DNA from: Alteromonas portus | GTDB taxonomy: Bacteria > Pseudomonadota > Gammaproteobacteria > Enterobacterales > Alteromonadaceae | Length of the DNA stretch: 64,000 nt | Reading direction: 5' to 3' | Assembly (NCBI RefSeq): GCF_005117025.1 | Contig: NZ_SWCO01000008.1 | Coordinates: forward strand, 124,001-188,000 | Shown: piece by piece, positions 24,226 through 34,320 of the stretch | How positions within the stretch are numbered: position 1 is the stretch's first letter | How the letters are laid out: each line of letters begins with the position of its first letter | Made by a program: the position numbers and the translations under genes | Notes under the pieces: generated by a model | Databases searched by the model: none | The model's input: the letters and a program-made list of their open reading frames with translations, nothing else | Told to the model about the DNA's origin: nothing

Positions 24226-25905
24226 TTACGCGTCTACCCAGACTAATTTGTCGCTATAGCTACCTTGAATAATATCAACGAACCTATCTTCTAGTACGTG
24301 ACGCTTAACTTTAAGCGTAGGTGTTAATAGATCGTTTTCGATACTCCATTCATTTTTCATCACTACAACGCGATCCATCACCTGGTGGCTTTCCAGTTTT
24401 GCATTGATGGCTTCGAATGTTTTCTTAAGGCTTGCCTCAATACTCGCTTTATCTTTTTTCTGCGCTTCTTCACTAAGCACAAGTAAAGCCACTGGCTGAG
24501 GCAAATTTGTACCTGTCACGCAGACTTGCTCAACTATAGGGTTTTCCATAAATTTAGCTTCAATCGGCGCTGGCGTAACGTACTTGCCTTTCGCCGTCTT
24601 AAAGATATCTTTCAAACGGCCCGTTATTTTAACGTAGCCATCGTTATCAATAACACCTTTGTCACCCGTGCGAAGGTAGCCGTCTTCGGTAAAGACCTCA
24701 GCGGTTTTTCCTGGCTCTAGGTAATACTCCAACATATTGCATGGCGACTTCACTTGAATTTCGCCTTCTTCTGAAGTACGGATGTCTACACCGTCATACG
24801 GCTTACCAATACAACCAATTTTATCGTGTCTAAATGGTACACTACCCGTGCCGTAGGCACTGTTCTCGGTCATTCCCCACCCCTCAGAAATGTTGATACC
24901 GATTTTCGCGAACCATTCAATGACCGCAGGTGCAAGTGGCGCTGAACCGCTTGCCCACAAGCGGGCGTTGTTGATGCCGAGACCATTGCGAATTTTTTTC
25001 GCCACGATCTTGTTCAAAATTGGAATTTTCAGCAACGTATCTAATTTCTTCTGCGGCATTTTCGCTAGTACGCCCATTTGGAACTTGGTCCATAAACGAG
25101 GTACAGAGATGAACAACGTGGGCTGACAATGCCCCACATCGCGCTGGAATGTCGCTAAATCTTCCACAAAATGAATTTTTCCGCCGCTGTAGTAGCTCGA
25201 AAGCTCGACTAATACACGCTCTGTAATATGCGCTAGCGGTAAATAGCTCATTGTACGATCGTTTTGGTTGATACCTAGTTGGTCTAGTGAACGACGCGCT
25301 GCCCAACAAGCTGTATTGTAGCTATGAACCACACCTTTTGGCTGACCAGTACTACCCGACGTATAGATGATTGTCATTATGTCATCCATGTCATGTACCG
25401 GTGAGTCGGTAATTGGCGCGATATCCATAAACTCTTTCCACTGTTGCTTGGTAGCAATATTTGGATAAGGGAAAGCAACCGTTAGATATTCTGAAGGAAT
25501 AGACGCAACTTGCTCTGCGGTGTTGTCTAGTTTTCCAACGAAAAGGAGCTGTACGTCAGCGTGCTTTAATACATACTGGACCGTATCCGGACCCGCTGTG
25601 GAAAAGATAGGCACCGACACATGGCCTGCCATCATTATGCCCAGGTCAGTGATAAACCATTCAGCACAGTTTTTTGAGAAGATGCCTATACGGCTGCCTT
25701 GCGGAAAATCGAACTCACGTAAACGTGCCGCCACTTTTCGGGCTTGCTCGGCTACTTGCTTCCACGTGTAGTCGTGGTACTCACCGTTAACAGGCTGGGT
25801 GAGAAATATGTCGTCCCCACGGCTTTGTTCCCAGTGGTACAACATACTTAATGGCGATGTTATTACTTCCGTGGTGTTTGCGTTTGCTGTCATGTCTAGC
25901 GGCAT
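24226..25905 (-). CDS. AMP-dependent long-chain acyl-CoA synthetase
   Basis: A 559-residue adenylate-forming enzyme. The P-loop-like Tyr-Thr-Ser-Gly-Ser-Thr-Gly-x-Pro-Lys-Gly is near residue 180, the Gly-Trp-Gly-Met-Thr-Glu motif near 340 and the Arg-Thr-Gly-Asp-Lys-Gly...Gly-Arg-x-Lys-Asp-Ile-Phe-Lys hinge near 415-435. The hinge and C-terminal lysine context resemble the FAA1/ACSL subgroup of long-chain fatty acyl-CoA ligases. It activates a fatty acid through an acyl-AMP. It starts at ATG with GAGTGA upstream; an in-frame ATG four codons later is also possible. It stands alone and is terminated by the palindrome at 24158. Confidence 0.9.
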   Translation of the reverse strand: MPLDMTANANTTEVITSPLSMLYHWEQSRGDDIFLTQPVNGEYHDYTWKQVAEQARKVAARLREFDFPQGSRIGIFSKNCAEWFITDLGIMMAGHVSVPIFSTAGPDTVQYVLKHADVQLLFVGKLDNTAEQVASIPSEYLTVAFPYPNIATKQQWKEFMDIAPITDSPVHDMDDIMTIIYTSGSTGQPKGVVHSYNTACWAARRSLDQLGINQNDRTMSYLPLAHITERVLVELSSYYSGGKIHFVEDLATFQRDVGHCQPTLFISVPRLWTKFQMGVLAKMPQKKLDTLLKIPILNKIVAKKIRNGLGINNARLWASGSAPLAPAVIEWFAKIGINISEGWGMTENSAYGTGSVPFRHDKIGCIGKPYDGVDIRTSEEGEIQVKSPCNMLEYYLEPGKTAEVFTEDGYLRTGDKGVIDNDGYVKITGRLKDIFKTAKGKYVTPAPIEAKFMENPIVEQVCVTGTNLPQPVALLVLSEEAQKKDKASIEASLKKTFEAINAKLESHQVMDRVVVMKNEWSIENDLLTPTLKVKRHVLEDRFVDIIQGSYSDKLVWVDA

Positions 25906-26121
25906 AAGTCACTCATATGTTGTTATAATGTAGCTCATTTTTACAATGATTTCACAGTCTTATAATAAGCCTTATTTTTTATTGAAAAACAAGCTTTTTA
26001 AACAAGTGTTTACATTCTTTGCGATGAATAACAAGGCGTTGAGCGCTTAATTTAGTTTTTTTATAGATGGGGCTTTGTACTCTTTATGATCCTCTCTGCA
26101 CAATAAAAACGCTTTCAACGG

Positions 26122-29100
26122 CTATTCCCACTTTTTAAATAATAGGGGTACTAGGTCGGCTGCAGTACATGGCTTCGCGTAAAAATACCCTTGGTGGAAA
26201 AAGCACGACTTTCCTATAAGTTCGTCTACTTGTGCCCGAGTTTCAACTCCCTCTGCTACACAACTCATGTTAAGGTTTGTAGCGAGTGCAATGGTTGTCG
26301 TGACCAACGCTTCGTTAGCATTGCCAGGCGCCATTTCGTTAACAAAGCTTTTATCTATTTTCAGCACAGATAATGGATAGCGTTTTAGATAACTGAGCGA
26401 CGAATACCCTGTCCCAAAGTCATCTAGAGCAAGAACAAACCCTTCACTAACAAAGCGGTTAATTTGTCTCAAAGCGTTATCGCTATCGTCCATTAACACA
26501 CCTTCAGTGATCTCGAATCTAAATGCTTCTTTTGGAAGATCGAATTCCTTTAAAAGACTCAGCACACCGTTTAAGTCGAATTCAGTCTTGAAATGAAGCG
26601 CAGATAGGTTAATCGACACATAACCAGTAAAACCCTGACTATACCAAGCAGACAAGTCTTCGGCTGCTCGCCGCATGGCTTGGCGCGTTACTTCTATAAT
26701 ATATTTCAGTTCTTCTAAAACGGGGATGAATTGGTCAGGAAATAGCGGTTCTTCGTCTAACTCCCCTCTTAGCAGCAACTCAACGCCTATCGTCGTATTA
26801 GTCCTTGCATCTATAATTGGTTGGTAATGATTAAAGAAGCAGTCATCTGAGTAAGCGCGCTTAACTTTATTTTCTAGCTGCAAACGTGTTTTGGCGCGTT
26901 CGTTCATGTCACTGGTGAAGTATGTAAAGCCGCTTAGCGCATCTTTCTTGGCACTATACATGGCTACATCGGCCTGTTTAATAAGCTCTGCAGGTTCAGA
27001 AGCATCCTCAGGATAGAAAGCAACACCTATACTACACGACACCCGAAGTACTTCTTCAGCCAATGAGATAGGTGTCTCTACCGATTCAATAATTTGTGCA
27101 ACAAATGAACTTAAATCATTGTCTGCCTCAACCTCTTCGATGACAATAACGAATTCATCGCCGCCAAGTCGTGCCACGGTACCAGACTCTGCAACAAGAT
27201 TTCGCATTCTGTTCGCCACTATACGTAGCAGTTTGTCGCCATAATCGTGCCCAAGAGAATCGTTAATGCCTTTGAATCTATCTAAGTCAACAAACATTAC
27301 TGCTACACGGTGTTTGTGATGACGAGCAAGACCGATGGCGTGTTCAAGTCTATCTATCAATAACGTTCTGTTTACCAAACCTGTTAAGCTGTCGTATGTT
27401 GCTATTTTAAGCAGTTTGCGTTCGGCGTTTTTCTGTTCGGTTATGTCAGAGATAACAATAAGGTAGTGTTCTGCGTCGCTGCTCTCGCCACTTACTGCGG
27501 TAATATCTATTAATACGTCATAACGCTTACCGTCGGCCCCATCAATAACAGTTTCATCTTTCCAAAAATCCCCGCCCTGCATCTCCGGAAGCTTCCCTGA
27601 CAAATGCCTATTTAAGTTGGGATAGCGCATATAAAGCCGTGCAAGCTGCTTAGGTAAAGGGTCTTTGCGATTAAAACCAAATACTTGCTCAAATGCAGGA
27701 TTAGCGGCGACTAGACGCTTTTCCTTATCGAAAATTAACACCCAGTCTCGGGTTTGCCTGAAAGCATCGCTAAATAAAGTCACTTGTTGCTGTGCTTTTT
27801 GTAATCTGAACAAGTGACGTTGCCTAGAGAGCAAATATGCCACTAAAAGGCCCACAACTAAGGTGGCATAAATCGAATATGCTAGGGGTGAACGAAGCGG
27901 AGCGTATGGCATGGAAAAGCTTATTTCCGCCGGTATTACATTAAAATCAAAGCTTCCAGGTGTAGGAGCTACAGTAAAAACATAGTCGCCAGGGGCTATG
28001 TTGGTAAAGGTGATTTTCGCGTCGTCAGTAATGCCTTCTGTCACTACTTGATCACCATTGAGAAGTTTATAGTAATACTTCACTTTTCCTATTCCAGACA
28101 TAGCGAGTGCCGAAAAGTGAATGGTTAATCCATAATCTTCATAATCTAAATCAAAATGGTGACCGCTTAAGTTTTTAAGAGGCTGATTAAGTAAGCGATT
28201 ACCCAAGGCAACTTCTGTGATTGCCGTTTGCCTGCCGAGTAAGCTGCCACCTGAGTCTAAACTTTCAAGTTGGGAAGCAGAAAAAACAACGGCACCACTA
28301 GTTGAACCATAGGCAAGTCTGCCATCGTTAAGCTTCAAAGACGCACCTTGATTAAACTCTGAAACGCTTAGTTCTCGACCATAAATAAAATTTTTAATTT
28401 GCCCCGTGGAAGCGTCGTACCTATGAAGACCTTTATGCGAGCTAAACCAGATACTGCCAGATTCATCCTTTTGAAGCCCATATACAATGTTTGATAACAA
28501 AATATTGGAGTCATTAAGATTATAAAGAGGTTCAAAAGTATCGGCATCTACGCCGATTAACCCCACGCCACTATACGCTAGCCAAAGTACGCCTGTATCG
28601 TCAATTACCCATGAAGTGATGGAGCGTTCACTCCCTCGATACACCTCGGGGAAGCGGTATACAAGTTCATGTTGTGAAGTTGCTGAGTCGATTAACCACA
28701 ACCCTCCTTCCGTAGCTAAGAACAGCCTATCATTGTGGTACTTTGACTGCCCTATAAAGCCATAAGAGAAATTGATATCGAACACCCGTGGGTCGAGACT
28801 AAGTGGAGAAATCGCCTTTTTTTCTGTGTCATATTTTAAGAAGCTTTCATAACCAATAAAATACAGGAGCCCATCATTGGATAGCATCATGCCTGACCCA
28901 TAGGTATCGAAAACCGTATCATCCCCGCCGCTAAGTACTTCAGGGCGAGACACTTTCTCTGTTTTTAGGTCGAAAAGCCGAATCCCTTCATAGGTACTTA
29001 AAAACAACGCGTCCTTTTTCAAAGGAATAATTTTATCTACCGTCCCCTTTCCGTATACCTTGCTAGTAGAATACATAAACTTGTCAGATGTTTTCGTCGC

Positions 29101-30291
29101 AAAGTCGTAGTGATTAAGTCCGTTTTCAGTCCCAATCCAAATTTTATTGGGCTCAGTTTCAGCAAACGTCCACACAACATGACTAGTTAGTGTTCTGTTT
29201 TCACCTGTTCGCTCATTTTGAATAGCAAAGATGTCGGCGCTTTTTACACCAAAGTAAAGTGCGCCTGCGTAGACGGAGCTCATCCACAGGTTGTCGGCTT
29301 CGTCTTTCGCTATTGCGGTGATTTTCTTATTTGATATCTCAGTAAAGCCATTATTAGGCTCTAGTATGTGCTCGCTGCGCCAACCGTTAGCTGTTTGAGC
29401 TAACTGATACAAGCCTTTGTTCGTTCCCATCCAAAACGCGTTGTCTTTGTGTTGTACTATCGTCCACACGTTTCTATCAGAAACTACCTGCGTAAACACG
29501 CTATCTTTAGCACCGTTAACTTGCGCTAAAAAGTCGTCTTTATCTGCGATAAACACCCCAAGTACCGTTGAAATCCAAACTCGGTTTTGCTTATCCAGCA
29601 TTAAAAATTTTGCGTTAATATTGTCTATATTTTGCGGGGTGCCACCTAAATAATCTAAGCTGACTAAGGGCTGTTCTGTATCGTGAATATTCTTTACGAA
29701 AGCGCCTTTCGATGTTGCAACTAAAAGAATGTCATCGATAGTCATAGCAGCACGGATAATATGGTTATTTTCTAAAAGTGCTGAAGGTAGCTTTGCAATG
29801 CGGGTTAATTCGTTTTTTTCAGTATCAAATAGCTGCACTTCTTCGCTTAGTGCCATTACTAGCTTGCTTGCTGTGTACCAGTGAAATGTTTCGGCGTGTT
29901 GCACAACACCTTCAATATCATGATAGTTTGTTGGCTCTATTTGAACGACATCTTGCGTGGCTAAATCAAGGTAAAAATTTCCTCGGCCATAAATACTGAA
30001 CCAAAGCGCTTCTGAGCCTTGCAGAGATAGCCGATAGACAGAAGCATCAACAAGCGTATTTTCTGGCCCCGTTATTCGTTTAGTACTTACGCCATCCCAC
30101 CGAACTAGTCCACCTTCCGTGGCAATCCAAACAAAACCATCTTCGCTTATCGCTATATCGTTGACGACATCTTGAGGCAGGCCGTTTTTTGTTGAAAGAG
30201 ATTGAAATACGGGGTTAGATAAACGTGGGGACGCCACTGCATCTAAACAAACAGAAAAAACCACAAGAAAAAGGTAGGTCAAACACTTCAT
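26122..30291 (-). CDS. Large membrane sensor: beta-propeller, Y_Y_Y, PAS, GGDEF and EAL
   Basis: A 1389-residue protein with a signal peptide. A periplasmic two-component-type propeller spans about residues 25-680, with repeats such as Ile-Ala-Thr-Glu-Gly-Gly-Leu and Trp-Ile-Gly-Thr-Glu-Asn-Gly-Leu. A Y_Y_Y domain follows (about 705-790), then a membrane helix (about 800-825), PAS (845-960), GGDEF (970-1130; intact GGDEF near 1046, no RxxD inhibitory site just before it) and EAL (1150-1389; Glu-Leu-Leu motif, Asp-Asp-Phe-Gly-Thr-Gly, Lys-Ile-Asp-Lys, Ala-Glu-Gly-Val-Glu-Thr all present). It can probably both make and break cyclic di-GMP in response to an external ligand. An alternative GTG start is one codon earlier. 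Confidence 0.9.
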   Translation of the reverse strand: MKCLTYLFLVVFSVCLDAVASPRLSNPVFQSLSTKNGLPQDVVNDIAISEDGFVWIATEGGLVRWDGVSTKRITGPENTLVDASVYRLSLQGSEALWFSIYGRGNFYLDLATQDVVQIEPTNYHDIEGVVQHAETFHWYTASKLVMALSEEVQLFDTEKNELTRIAKLPSALLENNHIIRAAMTIDDILLVATSKGAFVKNIHDTEQPLVSLDYLGGTPQNIDNINAKFLMLDKQNRVWISTVLGVFIADKDDFLAQVNGAKDSVFTQVVSDRNVWTIVQHKDNAFWMGTNKGLYQLAQTANGWRSEHILEPNNGFTEISNKKITAIAKDEADNLWMSSVYAGALYFGVKSADIFAIQNERTGENRTLTSHVVWTFAETEPNKIWIGTENGLNHYDFATKTSDKFMYSTSKVYGKGTVDKIIPLKKDALFLSTYEGIRLFDLKTEKVSRPEVLSGGDDTVFDTYGSGMMLSNDGLLYFIGYESFLKYDTEKKAISPLSLDPRVFDINFSYGFIGQSKYHNDRLFLATEGGLWLIDSATSQHELVYRFPEVYRGSERSITSWVIDDTGVLWLAYSGVGLIGVDADTFEPLYNLNDSNILLSNIVYGLQKDESGSIWFSSHKGLHRYDASTGQIKNFIYGRELSVSEFNQGASLKLNDGRLAYGSTSGAVVFSASQLESLDSGGSLLGRQTAITEVALGNRLLNQPLKNLSGHHFDLDYEDYGLTIHFSALAMSGIGKVKYYYKLLNGDQVVTEGITDDAKITFTNIAPGDYVFTVAPTPGSFDFNVIPAEISFSMPYAPLRSPLAYSIYATLVVGLLVAYLLSRQRHLFRLQKAQQQVTLFSDAFRQTRDWVLIFDKEKRLVAANPAFEQVFGFNRKDPLPKQLARLYMRYPNLNRHLSGKLPEMQGGDFWKDETVIDGADGKRYDVLIDITAVSGESSDAEHYLIVISDITEQKNAERKLLKIATYDSLTGLVNRTLLIDRLEHAIGLARHHKHRVAVMFVDLDRFKGINDSLGHDYGDKLLRIVANRMRNLVAESGTVARLGGDEFVIVIEEVEADNDLSSFVAQIIESVETPISLAEEVLRVSCSIGVAFYPEDASEPAELIKQADVAMYSAKKDALSGFTYFTSDMNERAKTRLQLENKVKRAYSDDCFFNHYQPIIDARTNTTIGVELLLRGELDEEPLFPDQFIPVLEELKYIIEVTRQAMRRAAEDLSAWYSQGFTGYVSINLSALHFKTEFDLNGVLSLLKEFDLPKEAFRFEITEGVLMDDSDNALRQINRFVSEGFVLALDDFGTGYSSLSYLKRYPLSVLKIDKSFVNEMAPGNANEALVTTTIALATNLNMSCVAEGVETRAQVDELIGKSCFFHQGYFYAKPCTAADLVPLLFKKWE

Positions 30292-30559
30292 CACGAATGG
30301 ATCGCATATTTTACATTTTTATTATTTTTCAAGTGTAACAGAATGTTTGAAACATGGGCAGCGTCAGGCCAAGGTTTTTACAATCTAATTAAATGACCCT
30401 ATACCATTGAAATTGAATGACTTATTAGAAAGTTAACGACTGGATAAGTAACGCAAAAAGTACACCAGCTAAGGATTAGCTCACGATCTGGTTGCTGTGG
30501 AAATTAGTGAACCCTTTTTTAGCTTTGGTTATACACGACGTGTAAAGTCATTTTGTAAG

Positions 30560-31948
30560 TCAATCTTGCTGTACCGGCACGCGACCAACGGGCACGACTT
30601 GGCGTCGAATACTCGCCTGCGGGGCTAACCTGTATAAGTCGCCATTTTGACCGACGTAATGCTTCATCACTCCGCAGGCTTTAGCAATTTCCGCGTGCGC
30701 TTGTAGGTGTTGGTGTTCGCCATGAACTGGAATGGCAATCTTAGGTTTAACCCAATGATACATAAGTTTAAGTTCTTCTTCGCAAGGATGACCACTCGCG
30801 TGAATAGGTAAGGTGCTATCTTCACTGTGAATAACAGACACCCCTTTGGCTAACAGAGCCTTGCTTAAACGCCCTACACTTTCTTCATTGCCGGGGATGA
30901 CGATAGAAGAAAATAAAACCGTATCACCCTTGTCTAAATTAAGGTGTGGATGATTGTCACGGGCCAAACGAGCGAGCGCCGTATTTTTTTCGCCCTGACT
31001 ACCTGTTGCTACAGCTAGTACCTCGTGAGGTGGCAAGTAGCCTAAGTGTTGAGGGTCTGTGATCGGTAAATCATCCGGCCAAATACCTTGCTGTTTGGCA
31101 ATGCCATACATGTTCATTAATGAACGCCCATACAAAGCCATGTATCGCTTTGTTTTCTTTGCAATTTTGGCTAGTGAGATAAGCCTTGCAATGTTACTTC
31201 CAAAACACCCCACAACTACCCTGCCTTTCAAAGGGGCAATAGTACTCAGTAAACCGTCATAACAATTTCTTTCTGAAATAGAAAAACCCGGCTTTGGCGC
31301 GTTAGTTGAATCGCCTACTAGCGCAAGAATATTCTCGTCGCCTAGCTGCTTATAAAGATTTACATCAAAAGGTAAACCGGTAATAGGGTTTGCATCAATT
31401 TTCCAATCTGCTGTGTGCAAAACCGTTCCCACTGGGGTGGTAATCTTTAGTGCGAAGGGCTCAGGTAAAGAATGGGTGATAGCCAACCAATGTACGCTGA
31501 ACGGCCCTATCTGCTTGGTATCACCGGCATCAACTTCAATTATGGCTATTCGGTTTGCAAGCTTGCTGCGAGCGAGTTTGCGCCTTAATACCTCAGCGGT
31601 GAAAGACGTGGTATAAATTGGCTTTTGAAACCGTTCCCATAAATAAGGAATAGCACCAATGTGGTCTTCATGAGCGTGGGTGATCACAATACCAGCTAGC
31701 GCGTCTTTCTGCTTCGCAATGAAGGTGGGATCAGGCGCTACTACTCGGTGTGTAGAGCCTTTTGATTCGATACCGTTAGCGACTTTGTCACCCTTTTTAT
31801 AGTCGGGAACTAGGGGCTCATCGAATGATACCCCACAATCCACCATTAACCATTGACCATTGTGTCCGTATAAATTGAGATTCATACCTATTTCGCCTGT
31901 TCCCCCTAGGGGAACAAACCACAAGTCGTCAATGTTTGGTTGCAACAA
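30560..31948 (-). CDS. Ribonuclease J-type MBL/beta-CASP nuclease
   Basis: A 462-residue metallo-beta-lactamase/beta-CASP protein with Pro-Leu-Gly-Gly-x-Gly-Glu-Ile-Gly-Met at the N-terminus, His-Ala-His-Glu-Asp-His-Ile-Gly near residue 93 and a late Pro-Val-His-Gly-Glu-His. These match RNase J, a 5'-3' exo- and endonuclease in RNA decay. It is about 90 residues shorter than the Bacillus enzyme and seems to lack most of the C-terminal oligomerisation domain. It is separated from the genes on both sides. RNA as the substrate is inferred from family. Confidence 0.8.
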   Translation of the reverse strand: MLQPNIDDLWFVPLGGTGEIGMNLNLYGHNGQWLMVDCGVSFDEPLVPDYKKGDKVANGIESKGSTHRVVAPDPTFIAKQKDALAGIVITHAHEDHIGAIPYLWERFQKPIYTTSFTAEVLRRKLARSKLANRIAIIEVDAGDTKQIGPFSVHWLAITHSLPEPFALKITTPVGTVLHTADWKIDANPITGLPFDVNLYKQLGDENILALVGDSTNAPKPGFSISERNCYDGLLSTIAPLKGRVVVGCFGSNIARLISLAKIAKKTKRYMALYGRSLMNMYGIAKQQGIWPDDLPITDPQHLGYLPPHEVLAVATGSQGEKNTALARLARDNHPHLNLDKGDTVLFSSIVIPGNEESVGRLSKALLAKGVSVIHSEDSTLPIHASGHPCEEELKLMYHWVKPKIAIPVHGEHQHLQAHAEIAKACGVMKHYVGQNGDLYRLAPQASIRRQVVPVGRVPVQQD

Positions 31949-32011
31949 AGCGTAAATGCCTTTTTTAAAACGTTAGAAATAGAGTGCGAAAACGGGTGTT
32001 AAAGCACCTGA

Positions 32012-32245
32012 TTATTCGTGGAGTTCTGCATTAAGCAGATCGATAACTTCAGCCCACGCAGCATCTTCCACAATAGCCTCTTTCAAAAAAGCAGACTGAC
32101 TTTCATTCCAATACGGAGCTTCATGTAAATGCTGGCTTTTATTTAGCCCTCGATGCGTCTCGAAAAATTCAGCAATTTCTTCGTCAGAGCTTCCTAAACC
32201 GAGTTGGCAAAACAAGCTGTTCATTGTAGGTTGTTCAGTAAACAT
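32012..32245 (-). CDS. DUF2789 small protein
   Basis: A 77-residue acidic protein, using the ATG at 32243-32245 because AGGAGG lies 5-6 nt before it; a longer frame has no such site. The N-terminal Met-Asn-Ser-Leu-Phe-x-Gln-Leu-Gly-Leu, the following Ile-x-x-Phe and the Pro-Tyr-Trp-x-x-(Ser)-Gln-x-x-Phe-Leu-x-Glu are typical of DUF2789. Function unknown. It precedes, on the same strand, the RNase J-type gene by about 60 nt and could be co-transcribed with it. Confidence 0.8.
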   Translation of the reverse strand: MFTEQPTMNSLFCQLGLGSSDEEIAEFFETHRGLNKSQHLHEAPYWNESQSAFLKEAIVEDAAWAEVIDLLNAELHE

Positions 32246-32374
32246 AACGCCTCCTTGGGTTATAGATACACAAAAGAATGTTTGAGGCGACGACAGCGCC
32301 ACGCATGAATCGCGCGCACATGCCCTCGGCTGCTACTGAATATCTACATTTTGGTGAACGCTTGAGATCACACG

Positions 32375-32725
32375 TTAAAGATACTCAGCGAATTCCTCTG
32401 GTGTAATTACCTCACCTTCTTCAGCGGGAACTGGGCATACAATAACCATGAGTTCATCTTGTGTCATACCCGGTACCCATTTCGTTAAAAATTCTTTAGT
32501 CGACAGTTCCATGGCTTCACAATGCGCCCAATCTTCTGTGGCCCATAACAATGCAAGCTCTGCATCGGGCCATACCGGTACGCCATCTTCCTCATCGGTA
32601 GTTAACATCACGCAGCCATGCTCATCCTTAAGAATAAACAATTTCTGTTCTGCTTTGATTGTTGCAAGGCTGGCTTCCAAACGCTGGAACGCATTTTTTT
32701 CTAGTAAAGGATGTAATTGAGACAT
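32375..32725 (-). CDS. DUF2750 protein
   Basis: A 116-residue acidic soluble protein. The pattern of an N-terminal helix, a central Gly-x-x-Val-Trp-Pro(-Asp) segment followed by Ala-x-x-Trp-Ala, and a C-terminal Phe-x-x-x-Trp-x-Pro-Gly-Met then Val-x-Val-x-Pro matches DUF2750. Role unknown. It lies between hdfR and the DUF2789 gene on the same strand. Confidence 0.8.
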   Translation of the reverse strand: MSQLHPLLEKNAFQRLEASLATIKAEQKLFILKDEHGCVMLTTDEEDGVPVWPDAELALLWATEDWAHCEAMELSTKEFLTKWVPGMTQDELMVIVCPVPAEEGEVITPEEFAEYL

Positions 32726-32796
32726 TGGACTCTCTCTAAAATTCTGTCATTTGCGTGCCGAACAGTTCGGCACATTGGCGTAACTAGGGATAGTGT

Positions 32797-33627
32797 TTAA
32801 CAGGCTGTCGATACACTTTGTATGATTTCAGCGAGTCCGACCCGTCGTACTTGCTTCATGCTATGCACGTAAACTTTAAAAGATACGTTCTCTATGGTTT
32901 CTATTTTAGTCACTTTAGTGCCTGCTGGTAACTGACTTTCAACATCAATTGGAAGCACTGCTATACCACCCTCACTTTGTAAGTTGTTTAACGCTAAATT
33001 TAACGAATTCGTTCTTAACTTGGCATCACGAAGTTGCGGGTAGGCAGTAAGAAGCCAGTCTCTAGCTTTCGTTCCCCAGTCAATCGCCACAAAATCTGCA
33101 GCATCTATGGAGTCTGAGCCTTCACCAATTCGGTATAGCGCTAGTTCATGCTCCAACAATACATCGCTATTTACCTCTTCAGATTTAAGCGGCTCAGTGG
33201 AAAAAGAAAGATCGGTGACTCTTTCATGAAGCTGACGAGACAAGGTATCTAGCGTTAATACTTCAGCCTTTACCGACCAGTCTGGAAATGAGTTGTGAAG
33301 GTGGCTAAGCATTTTCGGCAACAATAGTTCACTGGCAAGCTGCGTCGCTCCGCACACAACATATTCAGACGATTGAATTTGCAGCTCTTGTTTTGCTTCA
33401 TTGAGCGTGGCACAGAGTTGCTTTGCATATGGCAATAGTTTTTCGCCAGATTGCGTAAGCTGAATACTATTGCGCTGCCTTATAAAAAGTGTGGTATGAA
33501 AGTATTCTTCAAGAAGCTTTATTCGAGCACTAACGGCAGATTGAGTGAGGTAAAGGTTTTCCGCAGCTTTACCAAAGTGACGTGTTTTGGCCACCTCTAT
33601 AAAGGTGGTGAGAAAGCGTATATCCAT
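32797..33627 (-). CDS. hdfR: LysR-type regulator, HdfR-like
   Basis: A 276-residue LysR-family protein. The DNA-binding N-terminus (Thr-Arg-His-Phe-Gly-Lys-Ala-Ala-Glu-Asn-Leu-Tyr-Leu-Thr-Gln-Ser-Ala-Val-Ser and the Asn-x-Ile-x-Leu-Thr wing) matches HdfR, which in enteric bacteria controls flhDC and some metabolic genes. Its neighbourhood supports this: hdfR sits next to maoP in E. coli, and here maoP is about 700 nt away and divergent. The effector domain is normal length. Targets in this organism are unknown. Confidence 0.8.
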   Translation of the reverse strand: MDIRFLTTFIEVAKTRHFGKAAENLYLTQSAVSARIKLLEEYFHTTLFIRQRNSIQLTQSGEKLLPYAKQLCATLNEAKQELQIQSSEYVVCGATQLASELLLPKMLSHLHNSFPDWSVKAEVLTLDTLSRQLHERVTDLSFSTEPLKSEEVNSDVLLEHELALYRIGEGSDSIDAADFVAIDWGTKARDWLLTAYPQLRDAKLRTNSLNLALNNLQSEGGIAVLPIDVESQLPAGTKVTKIETIENVSFKVYVHSMKQVRRVGLAEIIQSVSTAC

Positions 33628-33700
33628 GCTTGTTGTACAACCGAATCAAAGTGAACCTAAATTGACACAGATCATACGGCAAGTAAACACAAAAGCACAG

Positions 33701-33727
33701 AAGCGCACCGCTTAATGCGGTGCGCTT
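33701..33727 (-). terminator. Strong GC-rich terminator-like hairpin
   Basis: An 11-bp perfect stem (AAGCGCACCGC / GCGGTGCGCTT) with a 5-nt loop follows the 54-residue protein gene and precedes hdfR. The T-run on the minus strand is interrupted. Confidence 0.6.
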
Positions 33728-33753
33728 TATTAAAATTTCACCAACTCGCTGAA

Positions 33754-33921
33754 TTAATACTCTTCTTGGTGCAGGCGACGCTGTTTATCACGACGTTGCA
33801 AGTCACGCTTCTGCTTTTCCTTTACAGTGCTTTGACGTTTGGAATTTGGCTTTTTAGCGTGAAAATCTTCCTCTTCTACCGAGTCCCATTCATCACGCTG
33901 GTAACGATAGTCTTTACTCAT
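33754..33921 (-). CDS. Small highly charged basic protein, 54 residues
   Basis: ATG at 33919-33921 has AGAGAAG 6 nt upstream; an upstream in-frame ATG lacks a ribosome site. The product begins with an Asp/Glu-rich segment and ends with a Lys/Arg/Gln-rich helix with repeated Arg-Asp-x-Gln-Arg-Arg features. No family is recognised. The composition suggests a nucleic-acid-binding or ribosome-associated protein, which is inference. It lies between hdfR and maoP, which are direct neighbours in enteric genomes. Confidence 0.6.
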   Translation of the reverse strand: MSKDYRYQRDEWDSVEEEDFHAKKPNSKRQSTVKEKQKRDLQRRDKQRRLHQEEY

Positions 33922-34320
33922 TGACTTCTCTGGGTTGTTAACACACCTCAATTATTATCGTAAGCCGCAAAATAGAAAACGAATTTTAATCATCGTAGCG
34001 ACAAGAATTTTTGATTACGTACGCTATAAAATTTCGTAGACCTAACACATCACTATCTATTACGCTCTTGTAAGTTCGTAGCCCAAACGGCCTCACATTA
34101 AATAAAAAATACAATTATATTTAAAATCAAGAAGTTAAATATTTTTTCAGCGTGCACTGCCACTTAGCATTACTGTTTATTATTTAAACAATCAATCCAA
34201 GTTACTGTTGTTTTTTAAACGCTTAAAAATTTTTTATTGATAAGAGAAAAATCTTTTGTTTTATCTTCGTTTTTAATTATTTTAAAAGTGCGCTGAACAA
34301 AACATTACGTTGGGTACAAC
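33922..34320. other. AT-rich divergent region upstream of maoP
   Basis: About 400 nt, very AT-rich between 34090 and 34300, with no credible open frame. It must hold the maoP promoter and that of the 54-residue gene. A TTGATA with a poor -10 lies around 34237-34265. In E. coli the MaoP target site maoS lies beside maoP, so an equivalent might be here, but I cannot identify it by eye. Confidence 0.3.

Noticed and set aside
33662..33675. TTGAC-N4-ATCAT, an FNR/CRP-like string upstream of hdfR
   Set aside because: It has two mismatches to the FNR consensus and lies too near background expectation to call.
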